Below are positions 1 to 10,085 of a stretch of DNA of 64,000 bases, piece by piece (position 1 is the first letter of the stretch; each line of letters opens with the position of its first letter). This stretch comes from Carpediemonas membranifera (Eukaryota; Fornicata): NCBI GenBank assembly GCA_019828565.1, contig JAHDYR010000009.1:248001-312000 (forward strand), written 5' to 3'. The notes beneath the pieces are model-generated. The model saw nothing but the letters and a program-made list of their open reading frames with translations. It was not told the DNA's origin and searched no databases. The position numbers and the translations under genes are program-made.

Positions 1-1
1 C

Positions 2-2020
2 CACCGCCTCTACGGGGGCCGCCTCTTCGAGTTCCGCACGACCTTCGGCGAGGTGGACCGGTACCAGAGGGTCCACGTCCCCCCGATCCTCGAGCACCAC
101 GGTCTGGGCACTCACTCTATCCTGCTTGTCACAACGAGGGGCTTATACGGCCTGTGTCGTGACCCTGTACCGCCCGGGTTCAACGAGCAGGACCCGAGGC
201 GTAGGATGGCTAGGGCGGCCCGAGTCGCCTTCTCCCACTGTCCTAAAGTGCACGAATACGTAGCGGGCATCCGGGACTGGCGCATGCACGGACTGGTGAT
301 TGACCACCACCGCGACTGGACGGTCATCCTGACCCCAGTCGGCGCCGTCTCACTGGGCAACAAGGGGCTGATCGACGAGTCCGTGCCTGAGGCAGACGTG
401 TGCATGTTCCACCCCATGGCCCTGCCCGACGACTTCATCCCAACGAGCATCTTATCGACGCCCCGAGCCGTCGTCCTCACAATGGGCGACCGGCAGATGG
501 TCGGCGGTGACCTTGGCGGCTCTAGTGACCTGCCCAGAGGAACCTTCACGGACATGCCGTTCAAGGTCGACTGGGCCCGAGGCTACGAGGACTTTAGCCT
601 GCTCGGTAATCGCCAGCAAGTTATGTTTGCTGGGAAATCGACGCCCGCCATCACTGCCTCTGGCCTGCTGCCAGACTCAGCTGGAGACTTCATCAGACTT
701 CAGTTCCCTTCCGGGACCGAGCGTTTCGCCATGCACCCCCTGCTCGTGGCCCTCGTCTCCGATGGGTCGACCCGCGTCGTCAAGGACGTCTCCGATGACA
801 CGAACACGCGGGTCCTGACCGTTTCTATCGCCGCCAAGGCCTCCGCGGTCGTGTTCTCGCCAAGCACGTTCGAACAGACCATTTTTGTCAAGACGAACGA
901 GGGTTGGCTCAGCGTCGATCTCGCGACACAATCCGCTGATCAGATCACGGAGTTGCCGGCCAAGCTTGGATACGAGTCGATCGAGCTTGACGCCGCGCCT
1001 GAAACCACGGGGATTGACAGTCGCTCAACCGTAGCTAATGACGAACCCCCTCTTGTCAGCGTCATTTCCGACATAACCAAGCCCAAGAATGTGGAGCATG
1101 CAGTCGACGAGTCGTTCTACACCTTCCGTGGTCACGCGGCCAACAACCTCGCCAGCATCGTCGCCGTCGCCTTCCTCCCCGACGGTTCGGTCGCCTCGAG
1201 CGGGTGGGACCAGACGATGCGGGTCTGGAACTCCACTGGCGAGTGTAAGCTGAACATATCGACCGGCGAAGAGATCTGGGATATCGTTGCATCGCCCGAC
1301 GGCAAGCTTCTCGTCACTGGCGGCCTCAAGACCGTCCAGGTATGGAACGCAGAGACAGGTGAACACGTGTTCAAGCCTCTACTCGGCCACGACAAGTGGA
1401 TTGTGTACGTCGCCGTCTCCGCGGACAAGAAACTCGCGGTGTCAAGTTCTGGTGACGGCAGCATCATCGCCTGGGACCTCGTCCGCGGGGAAATGGCCTG
1501 GCGCGGATGGGAGCATGATAGCCAGACTAACTGTGTTGCGATCTCGCCTGATGGAAAAGTTATCGTGTCCGGATCTGATGACTGCACAATTAAGCTCTGG
1601 GACGCTGAGACGGGGCGTGTCCTCCAGACGCTTGAAGAGCAGGATGGCGGTGTCTTCTGCGTCGCCTTCTCACCTGACGGCGCGCTGCTGGCGTCGAGCG
1701 GCATCGAAAAGATCGTCTGTCTTTGGGATGTGGCCACCGGGGTCTGCCTCGCGAAGTTCGAGGAGGGCACGCACACCCAATTCGTTCGCGGACTCAGATT
1801 CTCGCCCGACGGAAGGATGATTGCGACTTCCTCCCGTGACGCGACGATCAAGCTGTGGAACGTCGCCACGGGCAAGTGCATGCGTACTCTGCGGGGCCAT
1901 GCCCAGAACGTGCGGCGTGTGGACTTCTCTCAGGACGGGTCGACTCTGGTCAGCAGCTCAATGGACAAGACGGCCAAGCTGTGGGACCTCAAGGGCCTGG
2001 TGGGCGATGCTTCAACGTAA
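2..2020 (+). CDS. RCC1-like / WD40 repeat fusion protein, 5' end outside window
   Basis: The frame is open to the left edge, so the N-terminus is missing; about 672 residues are visible. The first ~330 residues resemble the blades of an RCC1-like propeller (phrases such as LYGGRLFEF and HGLVIDHH). The last ~290 residues form WD40 repeats with typical endings (TMRVWN, TIKLWD, IVCLWD, TAKLWD), enough for one seven-bladed propeller. The N-terminal part is related to the protein that starts at 63036: both have YGGRLF near the N-terminus and HGLVID about 85-90 residues later. This suggests a repeated RCC1-like family in this genome. No catalytic residues are seen, so a scaffold role is likely. TATAAAG, a possible 3' processing signal, follows the stop by about 20 nt. 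Confidence 0.85.
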   Translation, partial: HRLYGGRLFEFRTTFGEVDRYQRVHVPPILEHHGLGTHSILLVTTRGLYGLCRDPVPPGFNEQDPRRRMARAARVAFSHCPKVHEYVAGIRDWRMHGLVIDHHRDWTVILTPVGAVSLGNKGLIDESVPEADVCMFHPMALPDDFIPTSILSTPRAVVLTMGDRQMVGGDLGGSSDLPRGTFTDMPFKVDWARGYEDFSLLGNRQQVMFAGKSTPAITASGLLPDSAGDFIRLQFPSGTERFAMHPLLVALVSDGSTRVVKDVSDDTNTRVLTVSIAAKASAVVFSPSTFEQTIFVKTNEGWLSVDLATQSADQITELPAKLGYESIELDAAPETTGIDSRSTVANDEPPLVSVISDITKPKNVEHAVDESFYTFRGHAANNLASIVAVAFLPDGSVASSGWDQTMRVWNSTGECKLNISTGEEIWDIVASPDGKLLVTGGLKTVQVWNAETGEHVFKPLLGHDKWIVYVAVSADKKLAVSSSGDGSIIAWDLVRGEMAWRGWEHDSQTNCVAISPDGKVIVSGSDDCTIKLWDAETGRVLQTLEEQDGGVFCVAFSPDGALLASSGIEKIVCLWDVATGVCLAKFEEGTHTQFVRGLRFSPDGRMIATSSRDATIKLWNVATGKCMRTLRGHAQNVRRVDFSQDGSTLVSSSMDKTAKLWDLKGLVGDAST

Positions 2021-2272
2021 GATGGCAGCTGTAATGGGTATAAAGTAGTTAATACTGTTGGTGAGCCTATTCAGCGCGGGAGCTTGTCTCGTGGGCCAGG
2101 GTCAACTTGCTTCCCATCATTTCCGCCATTTACAGCTGTATAGTTCACTACACCAAGCATCTTGACGGCCTCGCGTCAGTCCGATGCTGCCACTGGCTCG
2201 GCGGGTGTCAGCTGAATTTGGCTCCGACTTCATGCTGAGTCATCACGATACAATCCACCGCCACACGTCCCT

Positions 2273-2834
2273 ATGAGCGACCTAGAGCTTGTTCAACTCA
2301 GTATTAACCAAACACATGTGTATAGAATCCCACCGCGTCCTTCGGCGCAGGGCTGGTAGTGCGTATTCCCCCAATCTCTCACCTAGTTGCCAAGCATGGC
2401 GTCCTGAAGACCGTATCTTCACAGGAAGGCTCAAAGTGATCACTACTGGAAGCGAATGCATCATTCGCATCGAGAACACAGAGACAAACCAGGTTTTCGT
2501 CGAGGCCCGCTATCGTTCAGCAGACGACGTCGAACGGGCCCTGGACAGCTCTCGGTACTTCATCGTGACTGTGGAGGACCCCAACACCAAGCGCAAGGCC
2601 CAGATCGGTATCGGGTTCGAACGTCGGGAGGAGTCGTTCGACTTCAACGTCGCGCTACAGAACTTTTTGAAGCCCCACACCGACGCTATCGCACCAAACC
2701 CTGAGCTCAACCTCGGCCTAAAGGAGGGCGAGAAGATCCACATCAACATCAACGTCCCCAAGAAGAAGCACACTTCTTCCAAGCCGGCTGGGTCTGGCGG
2801 CTTCAGCCTCAAGCTCGCACCGCCCCCGAAATAG
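2273..2834 (+). CDS. NECAP-like adaptin-ear-binding endocytosis protein
   Basis: Two exons, 2273-2355 and 2387-2834, about 176 aa. The 31-nt intron (2356-2386, GTAGTG...ACCTAG) restores the conserved N-terminus VYRIPPRPSAQG, which matches the NECAP VYKIPPRASNRG. The PHear fold follows, with WRPEDRIFTGRLKV, SSRYFIVTVED, IGIGFERREESFDFNVALQ and a basic tail INVPKKKH. NECAPs bind AP-2 and other adaptor ears on clathrin-coated vesicles in the cytoplasm. The ATG at 2273 gives the conserved start and lies 31 nt behind a TGAGTCA (2236-2242). GGTAAATAAA follows the stop. The family assignment is strong; the exact partner is inferred from the family. Confidence 0.9.
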
Positions 2835-2949
2835 GAATGAAGCGGTAAATAAAATACGAGATCTCACGGGCTCTCTGGAGCATCCGGGAGGTTGTGGATG
2901 GACAGTGAACTCGCCAAGCTCGGTGAGCAGTTTATGGCACGAACACAAA

Positions 2950-4412
2950 ATGACCGATCTCGCCGTTCAGGCCGCACCAGAGTTTAAAAACACATGCACT
3001 GGTACAAAGCATGGCTCTGATACTTCTATTGCCGTTCGTCTTTCTTCTATCTGCAGATAATTACACAGACACAAACAGAGGACAAAATCGTACTCAATGC
3101 CCTCCCACCAGAGGAAATAGACACTGATATACTTTCAAAAGCCCTGAATGTAATTGAACCGCTCCTGCAGCACATGTTTAGGGCCAATATAGCGAACAAA
3201 TCCCTCCTAGAACTCCGCACGTCTAATGAGGCCTTCTCTGCGACACAAATCGCATCTACGATGGCTGTGCAGGTCGACGAAGTCTCCGCCTCCACTATCC
3301 AGGTCCGCCACGCCCAGGACCTGCTCGTGTCCTCCATCAACGCGTCTGGCGTCTTCATTGCCATAGCTTTCGGATCCACCTCGCACTCAACCGAGTCAGA
3401 AGGCAGGGTTTTTATTGTCAACCACCTCAAGCTGGCCAGCCAGACCACTCTGGTCCACAGCGAGGCGATCGTCATTGACACTATGGCTCCCGTCAGTGCT
3501 CTGGCATTCCATCCAGTCAGGCCTCATATCATCGCCGTGGCTGACTCAAGCGGAGTTGTGAGTGTTTATGACTTGTCATACCAGCGCAACCCCGAACGGA
3601 TCGCGACGACTGAGCAAGCCGAGTTCCGTCACAACAGCGCTGTCGTCGCAGTTCACTGGGTACGCGATGTGGCTGAACGGAGCGGCTTCCGGCTCGTCAG
3701 TGTCGGCCAGGACAGCCTTATCCTGCACCTCAGGATGTCGACGTCCCCCCCGCTGTCCACCCCAGTCGCCTGTACGACTCTCGCCAAGGACGTCCACACC
3801 CGCACACAGACCCTCGGCCGCATGTTCAAGCCTGCCGCGGCGGATGTCCCAGCCCTTGCCCAGGGCACGCTGCTCGTGGGGACTCGGGAGGGGGCCGTGA
3901 TGCTGGTCAACACAATGCTCAGGGCTGGTGCTGTCACGAGGATCGAGGAGTCAATGACTGCGGGTATGCGGTCACAATTCGTCGGCCATTTTGCAGGCGT
4001 GACAGTGGTGGCAGCGTCTCCGCTCTCGAGGCAGCTGTTTTTGACTGCGTCATTGGACGAAACCGTGTTGGTGAGACACACCGGGCTCACACTCGCCCTG
4101 GCCGAGATCGCGCTCGATGACACGCCGTACGCTGCGGCGTGGTCGCCACACAGGCCGTGTGTTTTTGCTGTTGCTTGCGAATCTGTTGTATATATCTTTG
4201 ATCTGACTGAATCTTATGATACACCAGCTGAGCGTATAGATATCGCAGACTCGAGTCGACCCTCTTTCGTGCAATTTAATGCAAAGTATCCTGGGATGCT
4301 TGTCTGCGGCACCGTGTCGGGCAGAGTGACCTTTGTCCACCTCAGCAACCGCTTCACTCAGTCCAGCAACAAGGAGGAGGCGTTGAAGAAGTCGCTAGAA
4401 GCAACGGAGTGA
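2950..4412 (+). CDS. Dynein-2 (IFT) WD40 intermediate chain-like protein
   Basis: Two exons, 2950-3033 and 3069-4412, about 475 aa. The 35-nt intron (3034-3068) ends in TTACACAG, like the other introns here, and keeps frame from an ATG at 2950 that lies just behind GCAGTTTA. The N-terminal third is helical and contains ATQTEDK; the rest is a degenerate WD40 propeller. The segment GHFAGVTVVAASPLSRQLFL, with an aliphatic/WSPHRP block later, resembles the WDR34/WDR60 branch of dynein intermediate chains, which build the retrograde intraflagellar transport motor. A cytoplasmic dynein-1 chain or another WD40 adaptor remains possible. GTAAATGG lies about 50 nt after the stop. Confidence 0.7.
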
Positions 4413-5194
4413 GCGCGCGATGGTCGTTTTGCTGTCATGTATCCGTATTACCGTAGTAAATGGCCCTCTGTTAACGCAGTCAACGGCCTGCTTGAAAGTG
4501 GAATACAAAAGTCGCCCGAAGCCTGGTGGGGCATTTTTGCGCGGCGACTGATCCAATTCCCCGGGGTCACGGGAGGTCGGTGTTCCTGTTCGATGCCAGC
4601 CGTTGCGGCAGGGTAGAGTAGAGGCCATGTTGTGTGGCTAAGTTCTGACCATTTTTGCTTGGTCTTCGGAAACCCGTTAAGCCAGTGATCGCGTGCGTTG
4701 CATATGCTGGCCAAATCATCTTTCAGCACTTGTTCTTTGTGAAATCGTTCGTTCTTTGGGGTACGATGATACTTATGACGGGCGGACTGAAAAATCCATG
4801 TCGATTCGTCATCCTCTGACCCCTTGCACCTTTCTTCTTATACAGACTTCTGATTCGATTGAACTGGCATTGAGGATCCCAGTGTCTTGACGTCCAACCC
4901 GGAGGTGTATGTCTAGGAGCTTGCTTCGCTTCGTATGCGTCCCCGGAGTGGCGTTTCGCGTGCTGTAAATGGTTGCTCCCACTTATATGCTCGGTTAACG
5001 ACTCTTGATCACCCCGACTCTGTGGGGACCGTCGCAGCGTTGCCTTTTTGGCGCCAGTAGTGCTCTGCTGAGCATCTAGCCAGGTCAACCCGCTTGCCGG
5101 ATCCTAACGTGCGGCCAGGAGCGTGGCGGACATCACTGTGGGCTATATGGGTAGTGGATGGTGCTACAGGCGTCGTTTCCCGCGATTTATTGTG
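4413..5194 (+). other. Intergenic stretch, no supported gene
   Basis: About 780 bp without a convincing reading frame. Short open frames exist on both strands but show no recognisable family. The beginning holds the probable 3' end signal of the upstream gene (AGTAAATGG near 4456). The end would be the promoter of the gene at 5195. Confidence 0.5.
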
Positions 5195-5836
5195 ATGCAT
5201 GTTAACGACAATTTGGAGACCATCCGACGGGGTTCTCAGCTACTCGCGATGAACTCCGCCATTCTCTCCATTCTTCCCTCTAACCCAACAGTTGAGGATG
5301 TCGAGGTTGCGAGTAGGGCTCTTGAAACATGCTCAGAGCCGATTATCATCAACTCGTTGCTCCGCAAGCTCGTCCAGCGCCTTGCTGTCGCTTTGTCCGA
5401 CGCAAGCATCGATTCAACGATTCATATCGCTCTTACGGAGGCTATAGTACGCTTCAGTGGCCATATTGACCGCCCCACGGCCCTTGTGATGCTCGATATG
5501 CTCTCTAGCTCGACATCCCCGTCCAAGCACACGCTGCCAGTGCTAGAGAAGCTCATACCATTCGTCACAGTCCATGATACTGAGCTGGACGGCATCCTGG
5601 CCATGCTCGACGCCCCCGAATCCGCCTCTGCCGCTGTCACCATGGTCGTCAGGGCCGCCCCGACCCTGGACGGCAGCCTGGTCCCCGTAGTCGCCACCCA
5701 TGTAGCCGCATACCTGCTGTCGGCGGTCCCCACGGGAGACCACCGGGCTGAGGCCCTCGAGTGCTTGGACAAGCTCGCCGAGCACGGCGGGCTGTGGGCG
5801 TCCAGTGTCAGAGAGCTCCGGGACAGGTGCGGGTGA
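5195..5836 (+). CDS. Hypothetical helical protein
   Basis: About 213 aa from the ATG at 5195; the frame is open further upstream (ATG at 5147), so the start is uncertain. The sequence is rich in Leu, Ala, Val and Ser and predicted to be all helical, with repeated blocks such as SLLRKLVQRLAVALS and SAAVTMVVRAAPTLDGS that look like ARM/HEAT-type helix pairs. It has no signal peptide or membrane segment. I do not recognise the family. It sits between the dynein chain gene and the first copy of the 1,040-bp duplication. Confidence 0.55.
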   Translation: MHVNDNLETIRRGSQLLAMNSAILSILPSNPTVEDVEVASRALETCSEPIIINSLLRKLVQRLAVALSDASIDSTIHIALTEAIVRFSGHIDRPTALVMLDMLSSSTSPSKHTLPVLEKLIPFVTVHDTELDGILAMLDAPESASAAVTMVVRAAPTLDGSLVPVVATHVAAYLLSAVPTGDHRAEALECLDKLAEHGGLWASSVRELRDRCG

Positions 5837-6027
5837 GGTATGGAGTCATGTGACTGTAGAATGAGTGGTTATGATCCCGAGTTCTGAGTGAAGAGCATCC
5901 GGTGGTGTGACTCTGACTTGTGGACCCGAGTTGCCTGCTGGAAGTAGTGAGTAGCCTTGGCAGAGTGCCGACATTCCTATGAGTTCAGTCCGGGTCGGAA
6001 TAAACTTACGCATCAAATTCTCTGAAC
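5837..6027 (+). other. Intergenic spacer before the duplicated segment
   Basis: About 190 bp of non-coding DNA with no recognised signal except GAATAAAC near its end. The duplicated segment begins abruptly at 6028, so this is the unique left flank of copy A. Confidence 0.5.
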
Positions 6028-7067
6028 CCGATTGGGGCCGCTAGGTCCGTGCCCGATCGCTTTCAGCTTCGAATGGGACGGCATTTATTGAGCCTGAGAA
6101 CACAACCCCGGCGAGTATTACGTAAACATAGGTAGGCCGGCCGCTGTGCGAGTCGCGGGCGGCGCGTGGGACCTCGAATCGAATGTGCAGTTTAGCCGGA
6201 TCCAGAGCACCCAACGAAAATGTGTCCGCAAAGCCGCGCCAGCCGCCTCGCTCGGCCCACTCGCGTCGCCTCGCGCGCATTTCTGCGACTGTGTCGCGGA
6301 CCGATTTAACGAAGGTGTCGTCGTTCGAGTGATCCACGCCATTTTGAACGATGGAATAATTTTTTTCGAACAACACGTTCAAGCGCCCGCCGATGTCCAC
6401 AAAGTCGAAGACGAAGCACCTCGAAGCTATCCTGTTCTGGCAGGAACATGGGCCAAAGCACGTTCCCATCGAGACGAACCTGCAGCGCTACGTGCGCGAC
6501 ACTACGAAGGCAAACTTCGTCAGAAAGGTCGTTTTGCTCGTCCACGACGTCCAGGTTTCCTGCGGAAGGAAGCCTGCCACCGAGTGCTCGATGATCACCC
6601 CGGTTCCCCCGGCCACGACCGAGAACAAGGCGTTTGTCCTTTCCCCTGCGCCTCACACAGCCCCTCCCGCAACCACATTCAGATCGACATCAGCAACGTC
6701 GCCTACCAGATCCGCCGCAAGCACATCGCCTCGGCCTCCGACTTCTTCACCCAGTTTCTCTTCGAACTCGGGCTCTGCCCCCAGCTCATCGCCATGCGCG
6801 AGCTGACCGAGGATCTGGCGACCGAGTCTGTCGGCCGGCAGTGTCTGTGCAGCACGGTCTACCCAGAGGACGACCAGATGTGAGCGCGCCGCCGCTATTT
6901 TCCTTTCTAAACGATCTTTCGCCACAACGTGAATAAGCGAGTGCCCCAGAAGCAGTCCTCTTCTTCTGGCTGGGCCGGAATAGCCTGCATCAACTCGCGC
7001 GCAGTTTAGCCGTTGCGATGAGCGACTTCGAGGTGAAACAGACGGAATTGACGACCAGGCGTGTGAT
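6028..7067 (+). repeat. Segmental duplication, copy A (1,040 bp)
   Basis: Positions 6028-7067 match 17220-18259 in direct orientation with a constant offset of 11,192. All translated frames I compared inside the segment are identical, so divergence is nil or nearly so. The match ends at 7067/18259 (A versus T at the next base), then seven more bases agree before similarity is lost. The segment holds a complete two-exon gene and the first 16 codons of the ubiquitin-like gene at 7018. Copy A is probably the parent, because its ubiquitin-like gene is complete here. Confidence 0.95.
6393..6883 (+). CDS. Hypothetical two-exon protein (duplicated gene, copy A)
   Basis: Exons 6393-6631 and 6661-6883 give about 153 aa. 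The 29-nt intron (6632-6660) starts GTTTGT and ends CTCACACAG; splicing it joins the frame ending in TENKA to the frame starting PSRNHIQIDISN. The product is soluble-looking and mixed alpha/beta, starting MSTKSKTKHLEAILFWQEHG and ending STVYPEDDQM. I do not recognise a family. The same gene occurs unchanged in copy B (17585-18075). CTAAACG follows the stop by about 30 nt. On the opposite strand a 142-codon frame is open but has no supporting features. Confidence 0.65.
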
Positions 7068-7596
7068 AGTTTACACTGCAAACAAAAGAGAGTTCGAACT
7101 CTCTATATATATTCTGGACACCGTCCTTTCTCTGAAGCAGAGCCTTCTTGCCAAGATCAGCGAGATCAGCCCAAGGGAAGGTGAACAGCTTCCATCAGCG
7201 ATAGAAAACGTCATACTTGTACATAACGGCGAGATATTGGAAGAAGGTGCATTGCTTTCATCATTTTACTTTGGAGACGGCGACGAGGTATTCATGGCCC
7301 CGCTTGACTCGGCGGGGAAGCCCGATCTGTCGAAAATACTCCTCATACCAGGACTACCGCCATCCGAGCAGCCCTCTGCGGACGCAGAGGCCGTTCCAGT
7401 GCTTGTTTCCGTCATGGGCGACCTTCTCGACCACACCATCAAGCCCAGCTGCACCACCGCGACATTCAAGGCCTCTCTCGCGAAACAGCTCAACGTTAGG
7501 CTGGACGATAAGCGGGTGTTGTGGGGTGGTGTCTTTAGGGAGGATGAGCAGACGTTTGCGGGGGTCGCCGGCAACGACCTGATCAGTCTTATTTAA
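7018..7596 (+). CDS. Tandem ubiquitin-like domain protein
   Basis: 192 aa, starting at the ATG 17 nt behind GCAGTTTA (7001-7008). Residues ~15-80 look like one beta-grasp ubiquitin-like domain (RVIVYTANKREFELS, then LVHNGEILEE). Residues ~125-192 look like a second (VLVSVMGDLLDHTIKP, then KRVLWGGVFREDEQTFAGVAGND). There is no C-terminal Gly-Gly, so it is unlikely to be conjugated. A shuttle or scaffold role such as proteasome or p97 binding is plausible by analogy only. The stop overlaps a TTTAAAC word. Its first 50 nt are duplicated at 18210. Confidence 0.7.
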   Translation: MSDFEVKQTELTTRRVIVYTANKREFELSIYILDTVLSLKQSLLAKISEISPREGEQLPSAIENVILVHNGEILEEGALLSSFYFGDGDEVFMAPLDSAGKPDLSKILLIPGLPPSEQPSADAEAVPVLVSVMGDLLDHTIKPSCTTATFKASLAKQLNVRLDDKRVLWGGVFREDEQTFAGVAGNDLISLI

Positions 7597-7824
7597 ACTA
7601 TGCCTCGGGCGCCTGAGAATGAATGTGTGACGATTCACACGGCTTCCTGGCATCGTGCCGCTGCGGATGTTGATCTCAATTGATGGCGGACAAATTTCCA
7701 AAATTAAATGAGAAGGATACCCATTTACATCCGGTCGGCATGTATACGAGCCTGCCGCCGCTGCCAAGCGACTGGACTGGGGTGCAGTTTTTGTTCTGAG
7801 TCATCTCGGCCAAGCCAATCTGTG

Positions 7825-9372
7825 ATGTCCAGCGGCCAGGACGGGCATTTAGACCAGTCCAACATGGAGCTAACGTCTATAGATGATTTTGCCATCCCAC
7901 GTTACATTACGTCGCTTTCACTGGCGAATAACAACCTCACATCCCTTACTGGCAATAACGCAGCTTCTGCGATCTTCAGAAACCTGCAATCCTTAGACCT
8001 ATCGTTTAACAATATTACCGACGTCCAGCCCCTTGCTTTCTGCCACTCTCTAGTTGAGCTTGATCTTTCCCACAACGAAATTCGGCGAGTAACCTGCCTT
8101 GAGACGCTCGTATCTCTCCAGGTCCTCGATCTCTCCCACAACAAGATCGACAACTTCCTCACAATCCGAGCCATCGCACTCAGCCCCCGTCTGAAGCACC
8201 TGTCTCTCGAGGGCAACCCCATTTGCCAAAGCCCCAAGTTCGCCGTCACCGTCCGGAGTCAGCTGACCCGCCTCGAGACTCTAGACGGGGCCCTTGTCCG
8301 GGGTGGGTCAGCCCCCGCTGCCTTCTCCCCGACCAAGCCGAAGGTCCAGGCCGTGTCACCCCTCGCCCGAACTACTAGACCTAATCCAGAGGCTGTGGCC
8401 AAGGCAAGGGAGACCCCATCGTTTGTCCAGACTAGAGTGCGGTCGCCTGAGCGGCCCTCTGCTTCCTCCAGGCGTGCAAGAGCCGAGCTGAGCGAGCTGG
8501 ATGAGATGCTCCGGGAAGAGAGGGAGGCGGCCTCGTTCACGGCGTCTACGTTCAGCAGACGCCCCCAGCCCCACAACGCTGGCCGCCCAGCCCCTCTGGC
8601 GATCTCCCCGTCCTCACACCTGCACCCCACAGGCTCTGAGGGCGGCGTGCCGTCGTTTGTCGAACGTCTCCACTCAACCCACACGGCATCGTCCCGGAGG
8701 AAGGTCAAGGGCGTGTCCTCGGGTTCCTCCACCCCCATACCGATCGAAGAGCGTCGCGGCCGTAAGGCTCAAAGCCCCGGCCCGACGCGAGCCCGCTCCG
8801 CGTCCAGGATTCGACCCGAGCCTACCCCTGCACAGAGACAGGGCGCTTCGTTCGCCCAGTCCGGCCCCCGCATCGTCTCGGCCGACCCAGCCCGACAGTC
8901 GGCTACGGAGTCCAGACCGAGGGCTGCGTCAGCTTCCAGGACAACGGCAAGTCCACGGTGGGACGGCCGGGCCGAGAACGACTGGAACGACAACGAGAGG
9001 CCCGGTGCTGTGCCGAGGGATTGGGCGCCGACCCCGAGGAAAACTGTGCAGCCAGCCCCCCGTAACCCGGCGGCCTCTAGACGGTTCGACCTTGAGCTTT
9101 CCGAGCTGGACGTCATCGGCCCTCCAACCGACTCGACCCTGGGTCTGAGTGCCTCCGTCGGGTCAGCCCTGCATGCCTCGCAGCTCACTGAGCGGAAGAA
9201 CAGCCCGATCAGACTCACCCCCCGGCCCATTGACATTAGCCAGCCGACGGTGGACAACCCTCCGTCACCCATTGCTTGTGCGCTGACTAGTTTGAGGGCC
9301 GGCAGTGTTGCTCTGAGCGCTCAGATGAGTTTCCTCAAGTCGAAGATCAGGGGGCTTGATGGGTTGGGGTAG
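7825..9372 (+). CDS. Leucine-rich repeat protein with long disordered tail
   Basis: About 515 aa from the ATG at 7825. Residues ~20-150 form four to five LRRs of the SDS22/centrosomal type (ITSLSLANNNLTSL, LQSLDLSFNNITDV, LVELDLSHNEIRRV, LQVLDLSHNKIDNF), closed by an LRR cap (LKHLSLEGNPICQ). The remaining ~350 residues are Arg/Ser/Pro/Ala-rich and probably disordered. This architecture is common in flagellar and basal-body proteins, but no specific ortholog is named. A TGAGTCA lies at 7797-7803, just before the start; TGTAAACTT follows the stop. Confidence 0.75.
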   Translation: MSSGQDGHLDQSNMELTSIDDFAIPRYITSLSLANNNLTSLTGNNAASAIFRNLQSLDLSFNNITDVQPLAFCHSLVELDLSHNEIRRVTCLETLVSLQVLDLSHNKIDNFLTIRAIALSPRLKHLSLEGNPICQSPKFAVTVRSQLTRLETLDGALVRGGSAPAAFSPTKPKVQAVSPLARTTRPNPEAVAKARETPSFVQTRVRSPERPSASSRRARAELSELDEMLREEREAASFTASTFSRRPQPHNAGRPAPLAISPSSHLHPTGSEGGVPSFVERLHSTHTASSRRKVKGVSSGSSTPIPIEERRGRKAQSPGPTRARSASRIRPEPTPAQRQGASFAQSGPRIVSADPARQSATESRPRAASASRTTASPRWDGRAENDWNDNERPGAVPRDWAPTPRKTVQPAPRNPAASRRFDLELSELDVIGPPTDSTLGLSASVGSALHASQLTERKNSPIRLTPRPIDISQPTVDNPPSPIACALTSLRAGSVALSAQMSFLKSKIRGLDGLG

Positions 9373-10085
9373 GTCGTAGTTGTAAACTTAGCGAAGGGCA
9401 GAGTAGTGGCGTGTCGATGAGGCTGGGTAGTTATTCTCGGGCGTGGGTGCTGGAGGTGTCGTCCGACCTGACCGCACTGATGTCCTCGTGTCGTTCTACT
9501 GGCAAATGATGAGTCATGGATTAGCAACTTTGGACTGAGCATCTCCATTCATGACCCGTTTGGATCTAGTCCGCTGACGGTCCAAGACCTGACTCAACCC
9601 GCCTTGTCTGATCAACGGAATTGCCACGTCGCATATATGCTGCCGCACAACCCATGGCATATGGCCCGGCTTATGGCCAGGCTTTGACCCAATGCCTCCA
9701 TTCCGGGTTCCTCATTCCCGTTTTGCTTCTTCCGTTGCCGTGATTTCTTTCTGTTGCCCAACTAACGAGTCAGGCCGACTCCAGTGTGCCTAACAGGGAT
9801 TTGAACCCAGTGCGAGCACACCCTCGGCCTGCCGGAAAATAGTTGACTCAGTGGCGACTTAAGACGAAAACTGTGCGAAAACGTGGCGAAAAATTCTGCG
9901 ACTCCAGCTCGAGTCAGATTCTTTGAATAACCCGTATGTTGGCTGCTGTTGCATTAGAGTGAGCGGGGATGAGGGAGATGCTTGGCTACGATACTGACTA
10001 ACCGTGCTTTTCTTTTGAAACGTGAGCATTCCTCTTTTCCTCGCCATGATTCTTTTGCCCAAAAATTTCATCACTCACACAGACA
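9373..10085 (+). promoter_or_regulatory. Long upstream region of beta-tubulin
   Basis: About 710 bp without a gene. It carries three TGASTCA words (TGAGTCA 9510-9516, TGACTCA 9590-9596 and 9844-9850), more than any other spacer. The last 60 bp before the tubulin ATG are rich in T and A. A region near 9790-9810 resembles a reversed tRNA T-arm, but no acceptor stem can be formed. Confidence 0.45.

Noticed and set aside
3002-3056. 55-nt intron in the dynein chain gene (GTACAA...TGCAG)
   Set aside because: No upstream ATG gives the right frame; the 35-nt intron 3034-3068 with TTACACAG fits from ATG 2950.
6041-6469. Minus-strand 142-codon frame in the duplicated segment (also 17233-17661)
   Set aside because: No family, no 3' signal; the spliced plus-strand gene explains the segment better. 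Kept as a weak alternative only.
9780-9860. tRNA-like T-arm on the minus strand (GGTTCAAATCCC)
   Set aside because: No matching acceptor stem or anticodon arm could be formed.
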